This document shows positions 11,496 through 24,449 of a DNA stretch of 64,000 nt, piece after piece. Below the pieces are notes generated by a model. That model was not told the DNA's origin and ran no database searches. It saw only the letters and a program-made list of their open reading frames with translations. The stretch is from Delphinapterus leucas. Lineage: Eukaryota > Chordata > Mammalia > Artiodactyla > Monodontidae. Each line of letters starts with the position of its first letter. Within the stretch, counting starts at the first letter, position 1. The stretch is from positions 6,033,799-6,097,798 of the forward strand of contig NW_022098050.1 of NCBI RefSeq assembly GCF_002288925.2, read 5' to 3'. Position numbers and translations under genes: made by a program.

Positions 11496-12139
11496 GTAAT
11501 AGTTAACATAGTAGTACAGTTTCATTTTTAATAGAATTAATTCATTAAGTCTATGAATGGTTCTTACCCAGTAAGTACTTAAATGGAAATCATTAAACAG
11601 TTTCTAGTGTAAAGGAATTGACCATTGTTTTCTTTTTCAATGAGATCTTGATGTTCATTTTTATAATAATAGTCCTCATAAATAAGGATTTTTTTTTTAA
11701 ATTCAGTTGTCAATTTGGATTCCTTTCCCCTAGCAGTTTGTGTTTTTATTATAGGTTCAAGTGAACTGTAGGACTGCAGGGAAGGATTAATTGGTGGCAA
11801 TGAAAAATAAAGAATCAACAGCAAGGACTACCAATACCTTAATAGTCTGGGGTGATATGCACAGGCGAATTGGAAATGTAATTCATGGACTTAATGGAAA
11901 TGTAATTCAAAAGGTAGCCCAAGAGCTCCTACAGTCATATCTGCATTGGTGCCATGATGCACTTTTTAAAGCCATATTGTGTAGTGGTCTCTCTCCAGTT
12001 ACTAGTGCTGGGTTTGTAAAAGCCAAGCGTTTGGTGAATTTGTGGATTAAGAACACAAGATGTTATGGCAGTGTTCACATAGGGGCATTCTGTTAACAAC
12101 TGGCATTAGATCACGAAGGTATCTTGTTAAAAATAACAG

Positions 12140-12490
12140 TTATAACAGTTATACTGACTGCTGGTGGGAACATAAGTTCCTATAACCACTTAGGAAAATA
12201 GCTTGGTGTTTCTGGAAAAGTGTAAGATTTTCATGACTTAATCGGTTTGACTTCTGAATATATACTGTAGAGAAACTCATGCATATGTACACCAGTATAC
12301 ACAATCAACATTTGTGGCAGAATTATTTATAATAGCTAAAAATTGCTATGTAAGATGGATACATTGTGGAATGTTCATATAATGAAACATACCAATGAGA
12401 ATGAGCAGATTTGAGCAGCTCAACCACAAGGGTGAGTCTAATAAAGAGAAGGTTGAAGAAAGGAATGAAGGCACACAAGAATTTCATATA
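12140..12490 (+). mobile_element. LINE-1 ORF2 3' fragment, sense
   Basis: The run 'gactgctggtgggaacat', 'cacttaggaaaatagcttgg' and 'ttataatagctaaaaattg' is the decayed C-terminal ORF2 text of L1 in the sense direction. It is one of only two sense L1 pieces in the window. Confidence 0.7.
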
Positions 12491-12684
12491 CCTTGATTGC
12501 ATTAACATAAACTTCAGAAATAGACCCAGCTAGCTTCTGGAGTGCTGCTTACCATATTATATTTGACCTGGGTAATAGTTACATAGGTGTTCACATTATG
12601 TAGTATAATGTGTATGTTTGTACCTTTCTTGATGTGTATTTCACAATTGAAGAAAAAATAATACCAATTACTGGCTTCTACTTA

Positions 12685-12795
12685 AGACCAATTAACTCTG
12701 AGTTGCTAGGAATGGGGCCTGGGAGTCTGTATTTTAAGCAAGATTCTCAGATGAATCTTAAGTACATTAAAGTTGTAAATCACTGCCTTATGGAA
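12685..12795 (-). repeat. hAT-Charlie (MER-type) relic
   Basis: The text 'gaatggggcctgggagtctg' followed by 'aagattctcagatgaa' matches, at low identity, the same family as the relic at 55586-55735. Confidence 0.45.
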
Positions 12796-13324
12796 AAATT
12801 AAGTTTGAAGTACAACAAAGGCAGCTAAGGAAATAACAGAATCAGTTATGGTGGGGTACTCTAAAGTTAATTGCCATTCATTTTTAATTTTGAGATGACT
12901 TATGAAATGATGGTACATGACCAGTGATGGCCATGATGGGAGGAGAAAGAAGAGGTTGATTGTTATTACATTCTCTGGACCCTCCACCCCCTCTTCTAAG
13001 AGTGGTCTAAATACAATAATAGTCTAAATATAAAAATAATTCCATCATCTATGCTCCCCCCCTTTGGATTAATAGATGTTTATTGAGCACTTACTATTTG
13101 GTAACAAGCACTGTTTTTTGAGGTGTTGGTAAAACTAACGTTCTTATGGAGTGTGTCTTGAAACTTTCTACTAAAGATGATTCAAAAGAAGCATGAAGTC
13201 CAGGTCACTTTGCAGTTCTTTATAGAGTGCAACCAAATGATTTCAAAGCTTATTGATTAGACTTATGTACTTGCCTGGTCTAGCTGGTCTAGTTTTTCAA
13301 TGTTTGAGTTCTAATTAGGTGTTC

Positions 13325-14130
13325 GTTCTTCAAAGTGGTTATACCAGTTTACAGTCCCATTGAGATTTTCACATTCTTGCCAGCACTTGTTTTTGTCAGA
13401 ATTTGGGAGTTTTGACAGTCTGCTTGGTATGAAATGTTACTTCATTGTCGTATTGGTTTTTATATCCTTGATCACTAATGAAGTTGAACATCTTTTCATA
13501 TGTTTCTGTTCTCCTTTTATGTGTGTGTGTGAAAAGCCTGTTCAAGTCTTTTGCCTAATTTTTCCCTTTTGAGTTGTTTGTACTTATCGGTTCTTAGGAA
13601 TTCTTGACATATTCTGAACGCTAGTCATCTTTATCAGTTCAGGTGTTGCAAATTGTGGTGGTTGTGTTTTTTTGTTTTTTTTTTACTCACCTTATGGTGG
13701 CTTTGGATGAACAAATGTTTATTTTTTTAAGGAAGGAATTTTTATTTATGTATTTGGCTGCGTTGGGTCTTTGTTGCTGTGCGTGGGCTTTCTCTAGTTG
13801 TGGCAAGTGGGGGCTACTCTTCATTGTGGTGCGCAGGCTTCTCATTGTGGTGGCTTCTCTTGTGGAGCATGGGCTCTAGGCGTGCAGGCTTCAGTAGTTG
13901 TGGCACGTGGGCTCAGTAGTTGTGGCTCGCGGGCTCTAGAGCGCAGGCTCAGGAGTTGTGGTGCACGGGCTTAGTTGCTCCATGGCATGTGGGATCTTCC
14001 CAGACGAGGGCTCGAACCCGTGTCCCCTGCATTAGCAGGTGGATTCTTAACCACTGCGCCGCCAGGGAAGCCCTGAACAAATGTTCTTAATGGATTCTCC
14101 TTTTCATATTTAATGACTCTAGTATATGTC
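13325..14130 (-). mobile_element. LINE-1 fragment, antisense, split by a CHR SINE
   Basis: L1 text read backwards includes 'ttacagtcccattgaga', 'atgaagttgaacatctttt' and 'gttgtttgtacttatcgg'. It is interrupted by the CHR SINE at 13720-14073 and resumes with 'cttaatggattctcc'. Boundaries are approximate. Confidence 0.65.
13720..14073 (-). mobile_element. CHR SINE inserted into an L1, antisense
   Basis: Full-length antisense copy ending 'ccgccagggaagccc'. Perfect duplications 'tgaacaaatgtt' lie at 13708-13719 and 14074-14085, and they come from the host L1, so the SINE is younger than that L1. Confidence 0.92.
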
Positions 14131-14149
14131 TGTTAGAGATAAGTACATG

Positions 14150-14830
14150 AAGAAAAACTTCACAATATCGTTATCATACCTAAAAACTAATAATTCCTTA
14201 ATATTCTCAAATAGTGATGAAACTTCAGTTGCCTCAGATTATACCTTATTTTTGGAGTTTGTTTGAGCTAGGCTCCATAGTTTGTAATCAGTTGCATATG
14301 TCTTTTAAGTCTCTTTGAATCTACAGTTCCCCCCTTTGTCTTTACTTTTCCCTTGTAAATTATTTGTTGAGGAAACTGGATTGATTATTGCTTTGTTGTA
14401 TATCAAAAGTATGGTACAGAGCCTTTTTTGTTGTTGTTTTGCTAGAATATATCATAGGTGGTGATGTGCTCTTCTTTAGGAGGCACATAATGTTTGCTGC
14501 TCTGTCTCTTTAAAATGTTCTTAATTGTAATACAGTCTAATATTTCAGTCTTGTCTTATATTCCTAGCAGCTTTCTCTTATTCCTTTCATAATTTTAAGG
14601 GGTCTAGGAGGAATTAGAAGTATGCACTCCAGTTGACTTATGACATACCCTGTATTTATCACATTGTAAATGTCTGAGTAATAATTCCATTAAAAGGATC
14701 CTCTGTAATTTACTTAATCATCCTCCTGCTATTTGCCATTAGGTTGATTTCAGTTTATTTTCCAATAAACACTGATTATCAACTTTATAACATACACCTT
14801 TTCTCATGTTGTTTAGCAACATCCCTGACC
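14150..14830 (-). mobile_element. Old L1M-type fragments, antisense
   Basis: Weak but ordered similarity to the 3' part of old L1 elements ('aaatgtctgagtaataattc', 'gctatttgccattagg'). Highly diverged; the family call is tentative. Confidence 0.4.
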
Positions 14831-15182
14831 TCTACCCACCAGATGCCACCAGCCTGCACACATACCCCATTGTATAAACTGGGCATTTAAAAAGTACCAT
14901 TTTAGAGAGGGTTTGTTTTTTTGTTTTTTGTTTTTCCATTTTAGAGTTTTTAAATGAGTATTCTGTCTTCTAAATTGAAATAGCATTGTATCATTTCTGT
15001 TCTGTGTAAGTCTTGGATAATAACAGACTTTGTTATAGACTTCTGTTTTTAAATGCGTGTAATGCACATTGCTCTATAAAAGGCTTTTTTCATTTATTAT
15101 GAAAATCTTTGTATATCAAGTTGTCTTTAACATCTTTTAATATAATTTTAAAGGTGCAAATGACAGACTGAATCTAAGGCAG

Positions 15183-15412
15183 TAGTTTTCAACAGGAGGC
15201 TGTTCTGCTTCCCAGAGATGCTTGACAATATCTGGAGATATTTTTCGTTGTCACAGCTAGGAGGAGGAGTTGCTACTGGCTTCTAGTGGGGTAGAGGCCA
15301 GGGGTGTTTTTAAACTTCCTACAGTGCACGTGACAGCCCCCCCACAAAACTGGAAAAAGAGTTTTCCAGTCCAGAATGTTTGTAGTACTCATGGTTGAGA
15401 AACTCTGATCTA
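15183..15412 (+). mobile_element. MER5A-type nonautonomous hAT-Charlie transposon
   Basis: The order 'agtagttttcaaca', 'tatctggagatatttttcg', 'ttgtcacagctaggagg', 'gcttctagtggggtagagg' and 'tggttgagaaactctg' is the MER5A consensus order, complete from end to end. Confidence 0.8.
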
Positions 15413-15609
15413 CGGTATTTAACTGTAAATGGAGATTCTTTTGTTTTTCCTGGAATTTAAATCTGTCCTGTCATCGCTCAGATACCACTTGAATAATGCT
15501 GTGCTTAGCTGTGTTGTTTTTCTGATGAATATAGTTTATCCAGTGACAATTTTAAGCAGTGACCAATAAATATGTGTTGTTTCCATATCATTTAAAAAAT
15601 TTTTTCTAG

Positions 15610-15816
15610 GCCAGTTGGACAAATGCAAGTAAAAAGCAGCGAGAAAAGCTACTTGAGCTGATACGTCGTCTTGCAGAAGATGATAAAGATGGTGTGATGG
15701 CACACAAAGTGTTGAACCTCCTGTGGAATCTGGCCCATAGTGATGATGTGCCTGTAGACATCATGGACCTGGCTCTCAGTGCCCACATAAAAATACTAGA
15801 TTATAGTTGCTCCCAG
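15610..15816 (+). CDS. USP9X: USP9X exon e9 (residues 474-542)
   Basis: This exon encodes [19 protein letters not shown], a charged helix [19 protein letters not shown], then [18 protein letters not shown] and YSCSQ. It is 69 codons in phase 0, with acceptor 'tttttctag' and donor CAG|gtgagg. Identical to the human protein as remembered. Confidence 0.95.
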
Positions 15817-17180
15817 GTGAGGTTGTGCTGCCTTGCTCACTTTTTGTGACCCTTCTCGTTCACCATGAGGATGGCTTAGATATAGAATAGTTCCAGATTT
15901 TTCTGACATTGTTATTTTTGAAGTGATCTTCAAGAATTGACATACTTTGTTCATGTAAGTCCACCTTCCTCTTAGGTCTCTATGTCTAAGTTTTGTGCAT
16001 CATCTAAAAGCAGTTTAGTCTTCTTAGTAGAAAGACAGTATAAACAAAACAAGTAATATAGTGGTGGTAGTGTCAGATGTATGGTGCTGAAATACCAGTT
16101 TCAAATATCAGTAGGCCATATAAGATACTAAAGTTGATTATGGACTTTAGAGGTAAGAGAAGTTAGGTTTTCTTTGCTTCTTACGGAAATTAAGAAGAAT
16201 TAGTAGAACTTCCTAAACACTAAAACATTTAGTGCCTTCCCTATGAGCAGATCACACAACAGCTTCCCTACATTCTAACTTCTAGCATGTGTATCTTTTT
16301 AATTCATGGTAAAATGAATATTGCTGAGTAATTTCCTACTTGTTAAAACTATTTCCTATACTAATGAACTGAAATTTAGATAAGAACTAATAAGCTCACA
16401 TAGGTGTTTTCTTTTTTTTTTTTTTACTGCACTTGTACTAGTAGTTCATTAAGTATTTAGTATACCAAATAGTAATAAGAACCTTGAGTTTAAATTATTT
16501 CATTAAAGAGAGACACAAACACAAAATAAAAATAATCTGTACTTAAAATTGTTAGGTACACAAACCTACATTTCTGATTATTATTGACTCAGGGAAGGAG
16601 TAAAGTATGAGAAGTAAAATATATCTGAAGTTATTTTGATTTTATAACATTAATTTTTAATTGCTTATACCTGTTTCTGTCTCTTTCTCTCCTTGTGTGT
16701 GAATTTATTTTTGGTGAATTTTTTTCACTCGGTTGCCGTACTATTTTCTTGGTAAAACATAAATTTTCAATGTTCCTTACTATGCTAAAAACAAACCCAT
16801 ACAGAGTAACAATTGGAGTTACACGTTATTGCTGGATTTTATTATGTGGTAGACTCTCTTAATACATTGGATAAAGCTAAATGTCTACCTCCTGGCAACT
16901 TAAAATCAAACTTTTCAGTGTGCTTAATACCTTTCTGTAGATATATCTGAATCCGTGTCATGTTGAGTTTTTATAATAGTGTTTTACTTTTGGGAGTTTT
17001 GGTAGTATATGTGGAATAAAAATGTACTTAAAAGCAGCTCTTTATTATTCTTTACTGCAGTTACAGCATAATGTGTATGATGTTAATCTTAAAAGCTCTA
17101 TTTTGTAATTCTCAAGCTAATTTGAAGGTGGAATTCTCCTGAGTATTGACCTATATAAAACATTGAAATTGTTTTTTAAG
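15817..17180 (+). other. Intron e9-e10, free of recognisable repeats
   Basis: The intron is 1,364 nt, AT-rich, with no SINE, L1 or DNA transposon that I can name. It starts a stretch of about 5.7 kb (15.4-21.1 kb) notably poor in young repeats. No gene is seen. Confidence 0.65.
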
Positions 17181-17317
17181 GACCGTGACACACAGAAGAT
17201 ACAGTGGATAGATCGCTTTATAGAAGAACTTCGTACAAATGACAAATGGGTAATTCCTGCACTGAAACAAATAAGAGAAATTTGTAGTTTGTTTGGCGAA
17301 GCACCTCAAAATTTGAG
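17181..17317 (+). CDS. USP9X: USP9X exon e10 (residues 543-588)
   Basis: This exon encodes [18 protein letters not shown], then [19 protein letters not shown] and FGEAPQNL. It ends on the second base of Ser588. Acceptor 'tttttaag', donor AG|gtaagg. It is scaffold sequence. Confidence 0.95.
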
Positions 17318-18495
17318 GTAAGGCTTTTAGCAGAAAATTTCAATATTTTTATTTATGTATTTTCTTGAAAAGAAACGGCATTGTCAGTTGGTGAAAGCGA
17401 GTTTTAAAAAAGAAAATTACAGTGGGGTGACAGGACGCTTACACATGGATTAAATTTGAACAAAAGAAGATTCCTTTATCATATCCACCTCTTTTATTGA
17501 TGAGGAAGTAAGACACAATTTAGTGATAAGTATCAGAATAAAGATGATAATATTGCTTTCATGTTATCTTTTCCAACTCTTATAACCAGAAAGTACAAGA
17601 ACAGATTATTCCAGTAACTAAAGTTTGGCATGTAAGATATTTAAAGTCGGCTATTTAACAAACTTTAGCTAAAATAAATCAGAAAGTATTTTTAAACTAT
17701 ACCTGTCATCTTTCATCATTTGAACATACCTGAAATCTAGTGTTTGAAATTAACTTTAAAAACTATTTAAAAAGCCAATAGGTTTATTTTACTGTGAAAA
17801 CTTCTGTAGTATGTCATTTCAAAGTTAATAAAACGTTAAAACATTGCAAAGTAAACCAATTACGGAAATATAATGTCTGTAAGAAATATATAATACGGAT
17901 TAGGGTAGATACAGGCAAAAAGGGAAACAAAGCAGGAAGGATAAAATGCAGTGAGGAATGAGATTAACAGATACAACACATGCCACTGAAATTATCTGGC
18001 ATACTTGATGGAAATAAGAGATAATTCTGTACTTTGAATGCCTAATAAAATTTTAACAAAAGCACTGTCTTTGATTAAATTCTCCACTACATTTACAACA
18101 TAATCTTTGTGGTGCTAATGTTACAAGAAATGTTTCTATTTTATAATTCTGGAAATAATCATGTAAACTTGTAAGTGCTTTGGTACTACTGTAGTATGGG
18201 AGAAGAAATCAGTCATTGATTTTCCCATAGTGTGAAATTGGAGAATATTAATGCATAGTTTTTGTATGAAGGAAGAATAGTGGAATTAATGTCTTATTTT
18301 TGAGGCATTGATTATTTTCTTTTAAATAGCTTAATATTGTCATTAAAGAAAATAAATGGCCCAAAGTTAATTCTCTTATAAAGGAAACCATTTTAAGTGT
18401 TTAAATTAGTATCTTGGAATTTAGATTGTATAAGCTCTTTCGATTACAACAGAGTTTAATTGCCTAATTATATTGTTAAGTTCTTCTCGTTTCAG
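17318..18495 (+). other. Intron e10-e11, free of recognisable repeats
   Basis: The intron is 1,178 nt, AT-rich and without any interspersed repeat that I recognise. The acceptor is 'tctcgtttcag'. No open frame of note. Confidence 0.65.
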
Positions 18496-18629
18496 TCAAA
18501 CTCAGCGAAGTCCCCATGTATTCTATCGCCATGACTTAATCAATCAACTTCAGCACAATCATGCCCTAGTTACTTTGGTAGCAGAAAACCTTGCAACTTA
18601 TATGGAAAGCATGAGACTATATGCTAGAG
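18496..18629 (+). CDS. USP9X: USP9X exon e11 (residues 588-633)
   Basis: This exon encodes [36 protein letters not shown] and MESMRLYAR. It starts on the third base of Ser588 and ends on the first base of Asp633. The donor is gtatgt, moderately weak, and is followed by an 8 kb intron. Confidence 0.95.
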
Positions 18630-21299
18630 GTATGTATTGTAAGCTAACATGAACTATGAAAAATAACAGCAGTTTTCCTTACCAGCGTTTTTTTTTTTCA
18701 TCAGTTACCTTAGAAGTGACAACAAATGTATTTTTAAAGATGCGAGGTAGTTGATTTTATAAACTGTGTTCCTTTATGAACTTGTGATCCACTTTTACTC
18801 CCAAATCTTACACACTCTAAACTCCAGGCCAGCATTTCAAGGCTCTTTACTAAGTGCTTGCCTTACCCACTCTCCTTGTTTAAATTGATTTATTTTTCTT
18901 CCCTGCCTGGGAGCTCTGCCTGTCTATACTACAATTGGTTGTTACCTTCCTAGGTATGTACCTGACTCATTTTCATCCTTTGTTTCCTTACTACCACCAC
19001 CTTTATCTTTTCAAGAAAACTTTTGTCTAAGTCTGTTCTTGCAAATACTATAGTTCTTTTGTAATCCTAAGTCCATGTTTCATAAGTTCTTCAGACTTTA
19101 CGAATTAAAAGTTTATAAGAAAGAGATCCGAGGCTACTAGAATCCACATGTTTACATTGGTTTCAAAGTGTGAATTTGTTTTAACATGTTAAGGTAAAGA
19201 TTTCTGTGGTGTCAACAGTCCGTTTTTAAGCGCCTGCTGTATGTGGAGCTCTGTTTCAATGTGCTTTTGCCCTCTGACAGTTGTGTCTGAGTCTGTGTGC
19301 TAGGGTACAGATGGGTTCTTAGTACATATTCCTCTGTCTTATGCCAAACTCATAGGCCCCAAAATAAACCCCAGAACTATCTTGTAGGTTTAAGTTTCTT
19401 CACATTGCCATAGAAGGAAAACTTTATATTACCACAGAGATAGAATTGAACATAATGGTTACTGAACATACCACTCCTTTAACATGTTATAGTAGAGTCT
19501 GCAGAAGCCAATATACGTATTAAAAATGATATTTCTAATACTCATTATTTGAAGAGTTAGACTCTTGGCATTGTTGAATAAAATCCCAACCAAGGTGCTT
19601 ATAAATCACAAGGTTTTTGCGTTGCTTAACACTTAAGGTACGTACATACATTCCCATATATAAAACTCAGATAAACATAATTGAAAAACTAAGCAGCTCT
19701 CAAGATACCTGAACTGATTTTGTTGACTCTGTTCTTCCATATACCACTCTGGGCCAGCTGAGTCCTCCTAGTTAATAGATTGCATAGCCGGTTTAAGCAT
19801 CAGGCAACTGATAGGCACCAGGCAATAATCTTTTATCATTTCAGTCCTAAGTTCCATCTAAGTAGCATGATAGAATAATCAGGGCAACATAGGCATGCAA
19901 CCATATGATTTATGTTATGTACCAAATGCAAACAAAATCTGAGAGAGGCAAAAGAGGTTTGCATGTAGTACTCCCAAGCATTCAAACATCTCGGCTCAGT
20001 TTAATGTTAACTCACATTCTGTTATGATGCCACCTCTTCTTGATGGTACAAAGCCCTCACAGATGCCAGTGCAGGCCTTCCCCCCAAATGAAGCCTTAAT
20101 ATAAACCACATGTGTTGCATTGCTAATTTTTACTTAATTTATTTGCATGTGGTATTTCATTTAATTTCATTGTCAGAGGTTGAGAATCCTGCTCTCGAGG
20201 CTATCAGGAGATGATACATGTACAGTTCAGCCTCACTAGGGTTTTCTTTTCCTTTGTAGTCAAATTCTACATGAGTCATTGCTTCATCTCAATTTCATGG
20301 ACTGAATGTCTTCAGGCTTCAGTTTCCCTTCTTATATTGTCTGTATCTTCACAAAGTAAGAGATGTGAATCTGCATAGTAAGATTGCCTAGATTTGAAAC
20401 ATGACCTAACATATTAGGTGTATGACCTTGAACAAGTTATTTATGCTAGAATAATGCCTGGTACATAGTAAGCCCTTGAATTCTTGTTGCTACTGATATG
20501 TTCCCCTGACTTAATTGACACCATACCTTCTAACTATCTTTGATACTTTTTCTTCCTCTATTGTAGTAATCTTCTGATTAATACTGATCAGTCTCCAGAT
20601 ACTTAAATATGGGGGAGAAAGTAATTTTTAAAGCTAGTAAAATTTTCCTTGTTAAAACAAACTTTTCACACCATTTGGAAATCGATCAACCACCGATTTC
20701 CAAATTTGCAATTCAAAAATAAATTACGTTTTAGCCTCTATATAATAAAAGTGTTGCATGGATCCCATTAGGTATGAGACATTATTCAGCAGGATAACAT
20801 CAGGCTTCTAGTTTACTGATATTCTCAATTTCTGATAAGTATTTCACCAGTATTATTTGTCCTGCCAATGTTTCATCTGTACTAGTATCTTAAGCTTTGG
20901 CCGGGTGGGGTGGGGTGTGTGGCGACATTTCCTCAATAGTATGGTCAGCCGATTCTGCCTCCTGTTTTAACATTATTTAGATAAAGTAATGAACTTACTA
21001 AAATTATCTTCAATATTTACTCATGTGTTCTTATTGCCTTCAAGCATTGGTGCTTACCAAGTCATTTTTTTAAAGTTTTTTATATGCATACAGCACAGTA
21101 TAAAACCATCTCTCAGTTTTCACTTAAGGTTTACCTTATTGGTAGGATAGACTTTGTACTGAATTGAACACTTATAAAAGTTTTATTTACCATTTTTCCT
21201 GGTTTCTGGATAGAGTTGGAGGACTTGTCTTTATTGTAGATCACATTTTTGCATTCTGTCTTCTGAGGACTGCCACTTTCAATTACCTCCTCATATACA

Positions 21300-23340
21300 A
21301 GGAAACCCCAATAAAATTAACAACTGATTTATCAGAACATTGGAGGCCAGAAGGCAGTAGGACAACCTATTCAAAGTGCCAGGGGCAGGGAAGGGACTTG
21401 ACAACTAAGGACCTTACATTCAGCAAAACTGTCTTTCAGAAATGAAGGCAAAGTAAAGACATTCTCAAACGTTGCGATAATTTGTTGCTAGCCAACTTGC
21501 CTTTGAAGAAATATTAAAGGAAGTAATTAGGCTGAAAGCAACTGACAGCAGACAGTAATTCAAAGCCATGGGGGGTGGAGGGGGGAATAGAAGACCTGAA
21601 CAGTATAAACCCATAAACTGTACCTAAAAGATATCTGTAGGGCTTCCCTGGTGGCGCAGTGGTTGAGAGTCTGCCTGCCGATGCAGGGGACACGGGTTCG
21701 TGTCCCGGTCCGGGAAGATCCCGCATACCGCAGAGCGACTGGGCCCGTGAGCCATGGCCGTTGAGCCTGCGCGTCCGGAGCCTGTGCTCCGCAATGGGAG
21801 AGGCCACAACAGTGAGAGGCCCGCGTACCGCAAAAAAAAAAAAGATATCTGTAGAATACTCCACCCAAAAACAGCAGAACGTACGTTCTTCTCATGTATA
21901 CACAGAATATCCTCCAGGATAGACCATACTCTAGGCTATAAGCAAGCCTAATTAACTTTAAAAGCATTGCAATTATACAAGTAGGTTTTTTGTACGCAGT
22001 GGAATTAAATTATAAATTAAAAAGTAAATTTGGGAATTTCATAGGTGTATGGAAAGTATACATTCTTTACTAAACAGTGGGTCAAAGATGAAATGCCAAG
22101 TGAAATGAGAATATGCTGAGATGAATGAAAAAGAATAAAATGTCAAAACTTACGGAGTGTTCCGAAATCAGTGCTTAGAGGAAATTTATACTGCAGAATT
22201 CCTGTATTAAAGAAGAAAGATAGCAAATCAGTAACATTTCACCTTCAAAAGGTAGAATAGAGAAAACTAACCCGAAAACAAAAAGGAATTAATAAAGGTT
22301 AGAGCAGAAATAAGTGAAATAGAGAAGAGAAAATCAATGAAACTGAAAGTTGGTTCTTTGAAAAGATCAGAAAAATTTACAAACCTTTAGTTAGGCTCAG
22401 TTGTGAAAGTCAAAAAGGAAAGGCCATCAGATCACTAACCTTAACAAAAATTTAAAAAATAAGAGAATGCCAGATTACTGAAATTGACTCAAGAAGCAAT
22501 TGAAAATTTGAATAGATGTATAACAAGTAAAAAGATTGAATTAGTAACCAAAAAACTTCCCACAAAGAAAAGCCCAGAACCAGGTTTAGTGAATTTCATT
22601 AGTGAATTACTGAATTTACTGAATATTTAAAGAAGAATTAACACCAGTCCTTCACATATTCTTTCAAAAAGAGGAATACTTCCAGGCTCATAGTATGAAG
22701 CCATTATTATCCTGCTACCAAAATAATACAAAGACATCAAAAGAAAATTGCAGATCAGTATACCTTGTGATATAGTCAAAAGTTATCAAAAAAAACAAGC
22801 AAACAGAATCCAGCAACATATAAAAAGGATTATGCACCAGGGCCAAATGGAATGTATCCCTGTAACACAATGTTGATTTGACACCCCAAGTCAATTGTAA
22901 TATACCATATTAATAGAATAAAGGGCCCAAACTATGAGATCATCTCAGTAGATGCAGAAAAAGCATTTGACAAAATCCAACACCTTTGATTATAAAAACA
23001 TTCAGCAAACCAGGAATAGAAGGAAATTTCCTCAACCTGATAAAGGGCATCTCAAAAAACCTACAGCTAACATCATACTTAATGGTGAAAGACTGGCTGC
23101 TTTCCTCTTAGGATTAGGAATGAGAAAAGGATGTCCACTCTAGTCCCTTTTATTTAACATTCTACTGGAGATGTTAGCGAGATCAACTAGACATGAAAAA
23201 GAAATAAAAAGCATCCAGATTGGAAAAGAAATTGTAAATTATGTCTAATAGATAACACCATCTCATATACAGAAAATTCTAAAGAATCTGCTAAAATCTA
23301 TTAAAACTAATAAATGAGTTCCCCTAGATTGCAGGAATTA
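21300..23340 (+). mobile_element. Degenerate LINE-1 block with ORF2 remnants, sense
   Basis: Sense-orientation L1 text includes 'ttcagcaaaactgtctttca', 'gatgcagaaaaagcatttg' followed by 'acaaaatccaacacc' (reverse transcriptase region), and 'gaatgagaaaaggatgtcc'. Many stops and frameshifts make it inactive. A CHR SINE (21641-21840) interrupts it and a CHR pair abuts its end. The exact extent is uncertain. Confidence 0.7.
21641..21840 (+). mobile_element. Young CHR SINE inside the L1 block, sense
   Basis: Full-length, with a CpG-rich body and A tail. Duplications 'aaagatatctgtag' lie at 21627-21640 and 21841-21854. Very little decay indicates a recent insertion. Confidence 0.93.
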
Positions 23341-23353
23341 AGATCAATATACA

Positions 23354-23690
23354 GGAACTTCCCTGGTGGTCCAGTGGTTAAGACTCCACGCTCCTGGACT
23401 TCCCTGGTGGCACAGTGCTTAAGGATCCGCCTGCCAATGCAGAGGACATGGGTTTGAGCCCTGGTCTGGGAAGATCCCACATGCCACAGAGCAGCTAAGC
23501 CCGTATGCCACAACTACTGAAGCCTGTGTGCCTAGAGTCCATGATCTGCAACAAAGAGAAACCACCGCAATGAGAAGACTGTGCACCGCAACGAAGAGTA
23601 GCCCCCACTCGCCACAACTAGAGAAAATCCACACGCAGCAACAGAGACCCAATGCAGCCAAAAATAAATAAATTTAAAAAAATAATAATG
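23354..23690 (+). mobile_element. CHR SINE pair: truncated head followed by a full copy
   Basis: The head 'acttccctggtggtccagtg' at 23356 runs only about 40 nt and is followed at 23397 by a second head, 'gacttccctggtggcacagt', which continues to a full-length body and A-rich tail. This is most simply one CHR inserted into another, or an aborted copy beside a complete one. Confidence 0.8.
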
Positions 23691-24449
23691 ACAAGAGCCA
23701 GTTCATGTTAGCCTTAGCCATAAGCTAACTGATCTCTTTATTTATTTAGAGCTGAATGTTTATGGGCAGAACCACCAACCATCTTGTTTATGTTTTATAA
23801 GCCCGGAAACGCCTCTGTGGCGAAGTGTAGGGCTCCTCTATTCCTATTTAGCATAGAGGGATCTTCTTACTTCTTGACTTTTCTTGATTATTGTTTGGCT
23901 TTCATTGAATGTTTTCAAATCTCTTCCCTATGTTCAGGGTCCCAGCTCTTGATAAAGTGCTGCCACCTAAATAAAAGGGAGAGGATGCTAAAACTAGTGG
24001 GTAAAAGTTTGATAGACAAGCTATTTACATAGTCTCAAAGTATCTCCCCACAAATTAATTAAAAAGGAAAATAGTAACTTTACAGTGGAGAAAGCTGGTG
24101 GAAACCGCATTGACCAGGTGATCAAAGTTGACATGAATACTGCCGCAGAATGACATACGCTGTTCCTCCTGATAATGATTCTTTGAGGAGGATATAGGGT
24201 TACTCCTGTTACTCTTTGTTGCCAAAATGCCTAGCCTGAATCTAATCACGTGGAAGCATCAGAGAAGCCCACATTAAGCAACATGCAACAAAATTGGCTC
24301 ATAGTTTTATAAAAGGTCAAGAAATAAAAAGAATGTTGAATTCTCCAGATTAAAGAAGAATTAGCGTGACAGCTGAAAGCAGTGTGTACTTAATCTTGGA
24401 TTTGGGGTAAAGAAGGCATAAATGGACATTACTGGTAAAATTGGAGATA

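Larger units (their letters stand above)
11496..15609 (+). other. Intron e8-e9
   Basis: The intron is 4,114 nt and dominated by old repeats: a sense L1 ORF2 end (about 12140-12490), hAT-like and L2/MIR-like relics (12690-13140), antisense L1 pieces (13325-14830) split by a CHR SINE, and a MER5A (15183-15412). At 11790-12096 there is an unassigned frame of 101 codons with no family I recognise. Confidence 0.65.

Noticed and set aside
11791..12096. 101-codon plus-strand frame in the e8-e9 intron
   Set aside because: No homology I can recognise, no splice context linking it to USP9X, and old L1 text begins just after. It may be a decayed repeat; not called as a gene.
20900..20925. G-rich stretch 'gggtggggtggggtgtgtgg' as a G-quadruplex
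   Set aside because: Only three runs of three or more G's with a final GG, so it fails the standard four-run pattern; too weak to report as a feature.
21514..21967. Overlapping minus-strand open frames of 116 and 135 codons
   Set aside because: They lie across the CHR SINE at 21641-21840. The same protein-like text recurs in every CHR copy (3763, 42033, 47910, 58407), which marks it as repeat-derived.
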